In this document: positions 56,593 to 64,000 of the stretch, piece after piece
Layout of the letters: every line of letters starts with the position of its first letter
How positions within the stretch are numbered: position 1 is the stretch's first letter
Notes under the pieces: model-generated
The model's input: only the letters and a program-made list of their open reading frames with translations
What the model was told of the DNA's origin: nothing
The model's database searches: none
Program-made: the position numbers and the translations under genes
Source of the DNA: Panicum virgatum
Lineage: Eukaryota > Streptophyta > Magnoliopsida > Poales > Poaceae
Direction: 5' to 3'
Assembly (NCBI RefSeq): GCF_016808335.1
Contig: NC_053146.1
Location: forward strand, 38,188,470 to 38,252,469
Length of the DNA: 64,000 bases

Positions 56593-57292
56593 GCCAGCCG
56601 CCGCCTGAGATCAATGGCAACTCTTGGCCAGTCAAAAGAGCTAGAGCTCCTACTACTACTAGCATGAAAAGGCAAGCAAGAACATGGGTAATTATCTAAC
56701 ATACTGATGTGGTGCCCCATCTCAACAACCAACCATGATTCTACCAAAGCTATATTTGTTTAACATTCTGGACTCTGCACATGCGAATTAGCACGCCTAA
56801 AAGAAGACCAGGAAAAATACATCCGCTATCCAAGTCGATGATCAATTCAACAAACAGATAAAAGCAATTGTTTAAGTGAATCCATGACCCTAACCGTTAC
56901 AAACAGAATGGCAGATCCAGCACGCTGACAGCATTCTCGAACAATACGATTTATCCCAATCATCAAAGGTTACCCAAACAGAAGCAGCAAACAAAAAAAA
57001 TGAAAAGAGTGCAGATGATTGGACTCACATTGGGGATTAACTCGGTGTCGAACATGTGGAGATCGAGCAGTCTGGGACTGAGCTGCTGCCTCTGCCCCGT
57101 CGAGTCTCGTCACGGCGTCCCCTCCGCGCAGCCGCGCCGGTGTCGTGGATTCCACCGACATGAAGATCTCCCCATCCCCACGCCGCACCCCGCCGCACTA
57201 TACACACAAAGCGATCCCTCCGATGAGCTCAACCCAAAAGAAACCGGAAAACCCGGGCTCCACACAGATCTCGACCAGCCATTTGGCCATAC
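56593..57292. other. Spacer with no recognised gene
   Basis: AT-rich to 57000, then GC-richer. Frames on both strands at 57000-57290 show no domain I know. It may be part of the same captured-fragment unit as the next two entries. Confidence 0.35.
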
Positions 57293-57421
57293 CTGCTGCG
57301 GAAACCGGTCGGCGTCGGCATTGGCAGGCACGTCGAAGAGGTGCTGCTAGGAGGGGTACCACTTCCGCGTAGCCAGCCACCTCGCCAGCCTCTGCGCCGC
57401 TCCAGCCGCCTCCCTAGCCAT
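57293..57421 (-). pseudogene. Exon-like fragment of an unidentified gene
   Basis: The minus strand opens with ATG (57421) and reads MAREAAGAAQRLARWL, then a Trp/Lys-rich stretch, a TAG, and HLFDVPANADADRF, ending CAG just before GTATGG, a plausible donor. The 129 nt are exactly 43 codons. I do not recognise the gene. It lies 240 bp downstream of the PP2A exon on the same strand. Confidence 0.35.
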
Positions 57422-57663
57422 ATTGATGATCTATGAAACAATAGTAAAAAAGAAATAATCAGCTTCAACAATCCATTTAGCATCAGTAAGCTCATCGCAG
57501 GTGCTGTAGCCCCCCAGCCCGAGCACCTCAGTTCCCCAGCAGGATCTATTGAAATCAAGAACTTACAAGAATCACCAGAGAACCAGATCGAACCACCTAA
57601 CAAATCAATAAATCGACAGACCGACAGAACGCAGCACAGGTCGCAGGAGGCAGGGGGACTGAC

Positions 57664-57921
57664 CGACGTAGTCGTCCACGAAGAGGTATTTGGTGTCGGG
57701 CGCGTCACCGCTGATGCGGAAGAGCTTGATGAGGTCGTAGAACCGGTTGTGGATGTCGCCGCAGACGGTGATGGGGTAGCGCACGGGCTGCACGTTCCAC
57801 TCAATGACTCCATGAGGATCGCCTTGGCCTACTCGCAGAGCGCCTTGACCTCTGCCTCCTCCAGGAACTTGCACTCCCGCATCTGCGAGATCTGGCGGTC
57901 CAGATCCGCATGCGACAGCAT
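57664..57921 (-). pseudogene. Broken first exon of a PP2A catalytic subunit gene
   Basis: The minus strand starts at ATG 57921 and encodes the PP2A-C N-terminus ([20 protein letters not shown], then KALCE). A TAG at 57829-57831 stands where PP2A has Gln. A 5-nt insertion near 57804 shifts the frame, after which [34 protein letters not shown] and KYLFVDDYV follow. The metal-binding GDIHG motif is altered to GDIHNR and the GDYVDRG motif to DDYV. The exon ends at a GTCAGT donor, a natural PP2A-like boundary, but the next exon is not found. PP2A is a cytosolic and nuclear Ser/Thr phosphatase; this copy cannot encode it. Retention of the intron side argues for DNA-level capture or duplication rather than retroposition. 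Confidence 0.75.
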
Positions 57922-57926
57922 CGTCG

Positions 57927-58263
57927 CTGCAGCTCCGCTCTACCCTATGGGAGGAAGGGAGGGAAGCAGTTTCACGGGGGGCGCCGGTTCCGCATGCACA
58001 TGGCTTGAATAGTTTGACACCGCGTCGGCGGTCATGAGGGCGCCGGTTCCGCCCGACACCCATGCGTGGTTTTTGGATGGGTCGACGTCGGGGCGGCGGT
58101 TCTGTGGGCCGCCGTGCGTGGCTTGGATGGGTCAACGGCCGGGCACAGCGGGGAAGGCGGTGGAGAAGGGAAGGAGATGCGAGTCGCTGCCCCGCGGATG
58201 GCGCCGCTCCCATCGCGCAGACGTCACCCTTGCCTGCTTGCCCTTACGCAACGAGGCAGGGAA
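57927..58263. other. GC-rich sequence upstream of the PP2A exon
   Basis: This may be the former 5' region of the PP2A fragment. CGGTTCCGC recurs. It ends at GGGAA (58259-58263), which would be the left target duplication of A2. Confidence 0.4.
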
Positions 58264-58651
58264 TGTCACACCCGGGGCAGCGGGACTACTTGCATAGAAT
58301 GTTCTAGAATAAGGGATAACACATGGATGTACCTTACCTCTCTTGTAACTACCCGAATAGGCATAGAACTAGCTGCAGTACAAGAAAACTACCCGACCCT
58401 GTTGTAGTAGGACTCCAACTGTACTCGGCTAGGACTTTCCATATAACCCTATCCCCCCGGATATATAAGGGCGGGTAGGGACCCCCTCAAAACACATCAA
58501 CACCTAAGGCAATACAAGCTACCACACAGGATGTAGGGTATTGTGCACCTCGTGGCCCGAACCTGTCTAAATCCTTGTGTTTCTTGCACCATTGAGTTCC
58601 AGAGCAGTCGATCCCTACCTACAATCCTACTGCTAAGGGTATCCCTTAGCA
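58264..58651 (+). repeat. 5' LTR of A2
   Basis: 388 bp, TGTCACACCC ... CCCTTAGCA, with a TATA box (58462-58469, TATATAAG context CCGGATATATAAGGGC). It matches the A1 3' LTR. It is followed by GACTTGGCGCTAAACACAG at the PBS position; the primer tRNA was not identified (TGGCGC matches only the start of a tRNA-Asp site). Confidence 0.85.
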
Positions 58652-58654
58652 GAC

Positions 58655-59361
58655 TTGGCGCTAAACACAGACAGCCAGGTAGGGGATTCGGCGAGTTCAT
58701 CGGCGAATTCGACGGCAACCTTCGCTTTCAACACCATGGTGTTTCCTCAAGGCGCCACCATCGTCTTCGGCTCGTGGGTCTGCGTCGCCGATGGTTCAGG
58801 CGGCTTTAACAGCCACTTAACTAACCCCATTGAGAAGAAGACGATCTCATTGGAAAGTTGCAACCCCACTGCTGCATCAGATGATCACGGTGACATGCTC
58901 CTTCCCAACCTCGCCAAGGAGATCGAGCATAAACTCGACGACAAATCGAGTTCCACTCGGACTCAGATTAATTTTATCCCGAATTCTACTTGGGTTGAGA
59001 CTCTCCTTGCCCGACCCATCTTTGGGTTGCGCAACGCGTCATCTACTTACTGGCAGATGATCAAATCTATCTACTCTTCGTACAAAGCAAGCTTGGATCG
59101 AACACCATGCGTCGAGAACTTCTCAGCCACTATTAGCCGGGGGCACCCGTTTTCGACGTATATTCAGATTCAGATGAGTCATCCCATGACAATCTGGATC
59201 CCATCATCGATGCGCTGGCAAAACTACAGCTCAAGTCCTGCCATGATTACTCATTCGCAGAACTACTCGACAACCTTCGAGAAGTCGCCAGCATTGATGA
59301 TCTTCCATTTCAGCACGGTACCCCCCTTACACCCATACGGGAAACTGGATCCGGGGGAACC
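58655..59361 (+). pseudogene. A2 gag N-terminal region, frameshifted
   Basis: The frame at 58655 is open from the PBS to about 59100 without an ATG start (first in-frame ATG at 58736). The reading then shifts frame near 59100-59140. From 59143 the continuing protein reads APVFDVYSDSDESSHDNL, then DDLPFQHGTPLTPIRE, joining the gag frame at 59362. A TAG precedes it at 59134. The acidic DVYSDSD motif is typical of Tat gag N-termini. Confidence 0.6.
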
Positions 59362-60947
59362 GTGCTAGCCGATTACGGTTCAGACCTTGAAAGCTACACC
59401 CCAGAGAGTCTGGTCTCCATGATCAATTGGCAAGATGGGGGCGCTCCTAGTCAGCATGACCCCAATGAAACTCCAGATCAGATCTCAGAGGATGATCTGA
59501 CCCAAGACGCCCCACAAGATGAGGATGAAGCTACTCGAACAGCTCGTAGAGTAAGGAATCAACGCAGGGAGGAGCGCATGACTCGAGCTGCGGAGCGCGC
59601 TCGCATTGACCCGCGTGATCTTAAACAGGAATTCGATAGGATAGCAGATCCAATCTTTAACACCCCAATCGCCGCAGTTGCAGAAGCCACCTTGCGCCTC
59701 ATGCGGCTGCCAAATAATCGCGAAACAGAGCGCATCATACAACTCACTCGCCATGCTATGGAACAACTCGAGCGACAAAACCCCTTGTCCTCACTTCATG
59801 GCACCCGATCCAGGGCTACTGCGACAGTAGTACCTCAAGCAAACCGCACCCCGGGAGGCCATCACCGTCAACTACAGTAAAACCAAAGAAACCAAGAGGA
59901 GCAAGAAGTCGCTAGCAGCCATCGCCCTAGGAGGGGACAACCTGCGGCAAACCAAGCTCCAAGGCCTCAACAAGCCCGCAACAACAACAACAGTGACCGT
60001 GACCGTGAAGAAGTAGCCAACTCCGGGATGAATGCACGGGATATCATCAACGCAAGACGCCAAGCACATCTTACAAACAACTCCGATCGCTTCCCAGCCC
60101 TCAGCAGCGTCTTCAACAACGTCGAGTACCCAAAGGATTTCAAACCCATAAACATCCAGAAGTACGACGGTAAGCAAGACCCTGCTCAATGGTTACGTTT
60201 ACACTCGACCGCTATCAATGTTGCAGGAGGAGATACCTACACCAAGGTCCTCTACTTCCCGATGGACCTGGAGCCTGCACCTCTCACATGGCTGGAGAGC
60301 TTGACGCGCGAGTCCATACATTCATGGGAGGATCTCAAGAAGGCCTTCATCGACAACTTCCAGGGATCCCTACATCGAGTAGCTACTCGACATGCTCTTG
60401 CAATGTGCAAGCAAGAGCCAGGCGAAGCCATCAGGTCCTACATCAAGCGCTTCTTCAATACAAGGGCAACCATCGCCAACGTCTTTGATGAGGACGTTAT
60501 CCACTACTTCCACGACAGCGTCACCACTCAATCACTTTATTGTGATTTTGGGCGTAACCGTCCCAAAATGGTGGTGGAGCTACGCGACATGATGCAACGT
60601 TGGGCAGATGAGGAGGAACAAGAACGTAGCCACTTCCCACGCCGTAACAACGACAACAATGGAAAGAGTAGCAATGATCGTGGGGGCCCCAGTAACCAGC
60701 GGGATCCTGCGTGCAAGCGCAAGTCAGACGATACTGTCGGCACTATGGATCGCACCCCGCGTGGTAAGAAGACAGAAAAACCTCAAGATCAGTTCGACAA
60801 GATCCTGCACAACAAGAGGTGCCCAATCCACCCCAAGAGCAACCACTCGATGTTCGAGTGCTCAATTATACGCAAGTCCTTCCAGTCTCCGCTACCAGAT
60901 GTGCTCAAGAAGAAGCCCAATAAGGAGGACGAAGATGATGACAAGAA
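59362..60947 (+). pseudogene. A2 Gag
   Basis: One frame with a single TAA at 59878-59880 (probably CAA to TAA). A charged coiled-coil segment (ATRTARRVRNQRREERMTRA) is followed by the Retrotrans_gag domain (about 60140-60620): FKPINIQKYDGKQDPAQW, WLESLTRESIHSWEDLKKAF, FNTRATIANVFDEDVI. Then a basic Arg/Asn linker and a Tat-type Cys/His motif (CPIHPKSNHSMFEC). Gag forms the cytoplasmic particle that packages element RNA. Except for the TAA the frame is open, in line with a lineage that was recently mobile. Confidence 0.8.
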
Positions 60948-61602
60948 AGACCCGGACGGGTTCCAGAAACCCGAAAATGTGGTCAATGTCATATTTGGAG
61001 GAGATCCAAGCTTCTCCAAGCGTGTCCAGAAGCTGCTTCTCAGGGAAATCCTCTCAGTTGAGCCTGCAATTCAGAGACCCTTAAAATACAGCGAGGTATC
61101 CATTACCTTCTCTAGGGAGGATCAATGGACCAGCTTCTCTGAACCAGGAAAATTCCCACTAGTAATCGACCCTGTTGTCCAAGGATCCAAGCTCACTCGA
61201 GTACTCATCAACGGTGGAAGTGGGCTCAACCTGATCTTTGCAAGCACACTGATGAAGATGGGCCTCAACTATATGAGCTTGCTCGCACCAAGCAAAGCTC
61301 CCTTCTACGGCATTGTTCCAGGAAACTCCTCTACACCAATTGGCTCGGTTACCCTCTCAGTCACATTTGGTACGGAGCAAAACTTCCGGACAGAGTATAT
61401 CAAGTTCGAAGTAGCCGACTTCGAATCTTCCTACCATGCCATCTTGGGAAGACCAGCACTAGCCAAATTCATGGTTGTGCCTCACTACGTCTATTTACTC
61501 CTCAAGATGCCGGGCAACACAGGAGTCCTTTATCTACGCGGGGACCTCCTCAAGTCCTTTGAATGCGACAAGGAGGCAATTGTTCATGCCTCTAGCATTT
61601 GA
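60948..61602 (+). pseudogene. A2 protease region
   Basis: Continues the gag frame. The retropepsin loop reads RVLINGGSGLNLIF, where Asp is expected in place of Asn, then ESSYHAILGRPALAKF, the second conserved strand. It ends ...IVHASSI at TGA 61600-61602, where A1 remains open. The Asp to Asn change (GAC to AAC) would inactivate the enzyme. Confidence 0.78.
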
Positions 61603-61769
61603 GTACCTAGCTCCGTGAGCGAGATACTCGCCGCCGCCAAGGAGCTATCGCTCAACAAGGACTCGATGCCCTCAAAGAAGCCAAGCCAGTCGTCGGTAAA
61701 ACCAGCCAAAGATGTCGGCACCAAGACCATCCAGCTACCATTAAGGACGTCCAGAAGCTTATAGGCTGC
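61603..61769 (+). other. RT-deletion junction of A2
   Basis: The frame ending GTKTIQL meets the frame TIKDVQKL at CCAGCTACCATTAAGG (61731-61746). In intact Tat elements the whole RT lies between these two segments. A1 has the same junction at 8782-8797. Confidence 0.75.
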
Positions 61770-62700
61770 ATGGCAGCCTTAAACCAATTCTTGTCTAGGC
61801 TTGGCGAATGGGGCCTACCCTTTTTCAAGCTCCTCAAACAACAAGACAAATTCGAGTGGACTACAGAAGCAGCGGAAGCACTCGAGAATCTTAAGCATCA
61901 TCTCCAGTCACCGCCAATTCTTACAGCTCCACTACCAGGAGAGGAATTACTCCTCTACATTGATGCGACTACTCACGTAGTCAGCACAGCGATAGTGATC
62001 GAGCACCTGGAGGAAGGCCATACCTATGGCGTCCAGAGACCAGTTTACTTCATCAGTGAAGTACTTTCTGAATCAAAGGTCAGATACCTGTCAATTCAGA
62101 AAATTCTCTATGGAATTCTAATAACCTCCAGGAAGCTTCGCCACTATTTCAACGAGTACAAGATCTCAGTTATCACTGACTTTCCATTGGCGGATATACT
62201 CCACAATCGGGATGCCACTAGAAGGATTTCAAAGTGGGCAGTAGAACTGGGGGCCTTGGAAATCAAGTTTAAGCCAAGAACAGAAATCAAGTTGCAGGCA
62301 CTAGTCGACTTCTTAGCTGAATGGCGGAAAAATCAACTCCCAGCACCTCACAACATTCCAGAGCATTGGGTAATGTACTTTGATGGCTCACTCAAGCTCG
62401 ACGGAGGCGGTGCGGGAGTCTTATTCATCTCCCCCAAAGGAGAACAACTCAAGTACGTGTTCCAGATCCCCGTTCAAAGTCTCCAACAATGAAGCAGAAT
62501 ACGAGGCACTGCTACACGGCTTCGCCTAGCAGTTTCTCTCGGCATCAAGCGACTACTGGTTTACTTCGATTCTCTACTCGTTGTTCAGCAAGTCAATAAA
62601 GAGTGGGACATCAACAAGGACACAATGGATGCGTACGTGGAAGAAATCAGAAAGCTCGAGAACAAGTTCTCAAGATTGGAAATCCACCACATAGATCGTG
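61770..62700 (+). pseudogene. A2 RNase H and second RNase H domains
   Basis: 61770-62336 encodes the RT connection and RNase H (FFKLLKQQDKFEW, LLYIDATTHVVSTAIV, VYFISEVLSESKVRYL, ITDFPLADILHNRDATRR). The second RNase H begins MYFDGSLKLDGGGAGVLF (62372), with a +1 and a -1 indel near 62470 and 62519 that cancel, then EAEYEALLHG and VVQQVNKEWDINKD. This dual RNase H arrangement is known from Tat elements. Confidence 0.82.
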
Positions 62701-64000
62701 ACAACAACGTGGGAGCCGGCGTCCTCTCCAAACTTGGATCTACTCGAGCAGCTGTCTCACCTGGAGTCTTCGTCCATGAATTACACCATCCTTTAGTCAA
62801 GGTTCAAAATCAACAAATCACTGACGCGGAGGCCTCGGCCACGGTCAGAGAGGTAATGATGATCGAAGAAGACTGGCGAATACAATTCATCGACTTCATC
62901 AGGGAATTCAAGCTTCCACCTCATGTCGAAGCCAAAAGCGCTAAAGCAGCTCACATCATCAGGCGAAGTAAAGGTTTCGTCCTTATTGGCGACAACCTAT
63001 ACAAACGCTCCGCCTCCGGCATCCTCATGAAGTGTGTTACTCTTGAGGAAGGCAAGGATATTCTCAAGGAAATCCATGAAGGAGTCTGTGGCAACCATGC
63101 CGCATCAAGGACTCTAGTCGGCAAGGCTTACAGATCATGTTTCTTCTGGCCAACTGCCGTATCAGACGCAGAAGACCTTGTCAGAAGATGCCCTGGCTAC
63201 CAATTCTTTGGCAAGAAGACCCATGTCCCAGTACACAACTTGATTACAATCCCTCCATCATGGCCTTTCACTTGTTGGAGTCTAGACATGATCGGACCCC
63301 TCACCGTAGCTCCAAGAGGATTCAACCATGTGCTGGTAGCAGTTGACAAGTTTACTAAGTGGATCGAGTAGAAGCCCATTGTCAAGATCTCATCAGATAG
63401 AGCAGTGGATTTCATCTCCGACATCATACATCGGTTTGGTTTTCCTCACACTATCATTACAGATCTGGGTTCTAACTTTACCTCACAGTCTTTTTGGGAT
63501 TTCTGCGAGAACTCTTGCGTAGAGATCAAATACGCTTCAGTGGCTCACTCACGGGCCAATGGTCAAGTAGAACACATCAATGGCTTGGTACTAGATGGCT
63601 TAAAAAAGATACTCTACGACGCCAATTCTAAGAAAGGCGGCAAGTGGATTCAAGAACTACCCCATGTGGTCTGGGGGATGCGAACGCAGCCTAGTAAAGC
63701 AACTAGACAATCTCTTTTCTTCCTTACCTATGGATCAGAAGCTATACTACCCGCGGACATCATGTGGAAATCTCCAAGAGTAGAAGCCTATCAAGAAGGA
63801 GAAGCAGATGAAATGCGACAACTTGAGTTAAATACAGTCGAAGAAGCAAGGATCAATGTTTTGACCCAGTCGGCTAGATATCTCCAAGGAGTCAGACGCT
63901 ATCATGATCGCAACGTCCAGCAAAGATCTTTCAGCGTGGGAGATCTAGTTTTACGGCGAATTCAGGATGAAACAGGACTGCACAAGTTAAATTCCAAATG
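62701..64000 (+). pseudogene. A2 integrase (runs off the window)
   Basis: The HHCC finger reads GVCGNHAASRTLVG ... RRCPGYQFF; A1 has Cys in place of Tyr, so the last zinc ligand is lost here. The catalytic core has Asp in SLDMIGPL and Asp in IITDLGSNFT, with Glu in ANGQVEHING. A TAG at 63369-63371 (TAC in A1) interrupts the frame. The C-terminal part (VEEARINVLTQSARYLQG, RRYHDRNVQQRSF, LVLRRIQDETGLHKL) continues to the window end. Confidence 0.82.

Larger units (their letters stand above)
58264..64000 (+). mobile_element. Tat-lineage Ty3/gypsy retrotransposon A2 (truncated by window end)
   Basis: Second copy of the A1 family: 5' LTR 58264-58651, gag, protease, then directly RNase H, second RNase H and integrase, running off at 64000. 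The RT core is missing at the same junction as in A1. It carries fewer stops than A1. The antisense gene and 3' LTR should lie beyond the window. Confidence 0.88.

Noticed and set aside
58652..58669. Assigning the A2 primer to tRNA-Asp from TGGCGC
   Set aside because: Only the first six bases match; the following bases (TAAACACAG) do not fit the tRNA-Asp 3' end.

Overview
This is plant nuclear DNA, almost certainly from a grass (Poaceae) and probably a panicoid grass. The reasons are nested Ty3/gypsy elements of Tat, Athila and chromovirus type, Tourist/Harbinger and hAT miniature elements, very GC-rich first exons beside AT-rich flanks, and exons with plant-style GT..AG introns. The genus is not determined. 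Most of the window is transposon sequence. I see one intact-looking host gene, an HSP20-like chaperone at 43700-44373 on the minus strand.

Left part (1-24345). The backbone is a Tat-lineage Ty3/gypsy element (A1). Its 5' half lies outside the window and its 3' LTR is 23954-24345. Two complete elements are inserted in it. An Athila-like element (199-8718, target duplication GCCCT) splits the end of the protease region. A 9 kb gag-protease-only element with LTRs of about 3.45 kb (B, 12012-21026, minus strand, target duplication GAATA) splits the last exon of A1's spliced antisense gene. With the insertions removed, A1 reads protease, RNase H, integrase, tandem repeats, antisense gene, PPT, 3' LTR. 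The reverse transcriptase domain is missing.

Middle (24346-46266). A PBS-like sequence follows the A1 LTR, then a small foldback element. A LINE-type 3' region is split by C (26773-35829, plus strand, target duplication CTGCC), a second copy of the B family. Next comes a large gypsy-type LTR remnant (about 35921-41310), itself split by a solo copia-type LTR (37878-39316, target duplication GCCGG). After that come AT-rich DNA with a hAT miniature element (perfect 8-bp duplication), a LINE fragment, the HSP20-like gene, and a second solo copia-type LTR (44770-46266, target duplication GATGT).

Right part (46267-64000). A cluster of class II elements comes first. One is a 3.7 kb PIF/Harbinger element that carries a three-exon Myb/SANT (ORF1-type) gene but no recognisable transposase. 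Then follow a LINE tail, a bHLH-like exon fragment, an abutting chromovirus/copia remnant pair, a patch with a broken PP2A catalytic-subunit exon and another exon-like fragment, and finally A2 (58264 to the window end). A2 is a second copy of the A family with the same RT-removing deletion as A1.

The most notable signals are non-autonomous retroelement lineages: an RT-less Tat lineage present twice with one deletion junction, and a gag-protease family (B and C) whose two copies carry different protease modules and a fossil PPT/LTR start in their leaders. All boundaries come from reading the sequence by eye. Family names rest on motifs, not database searches.
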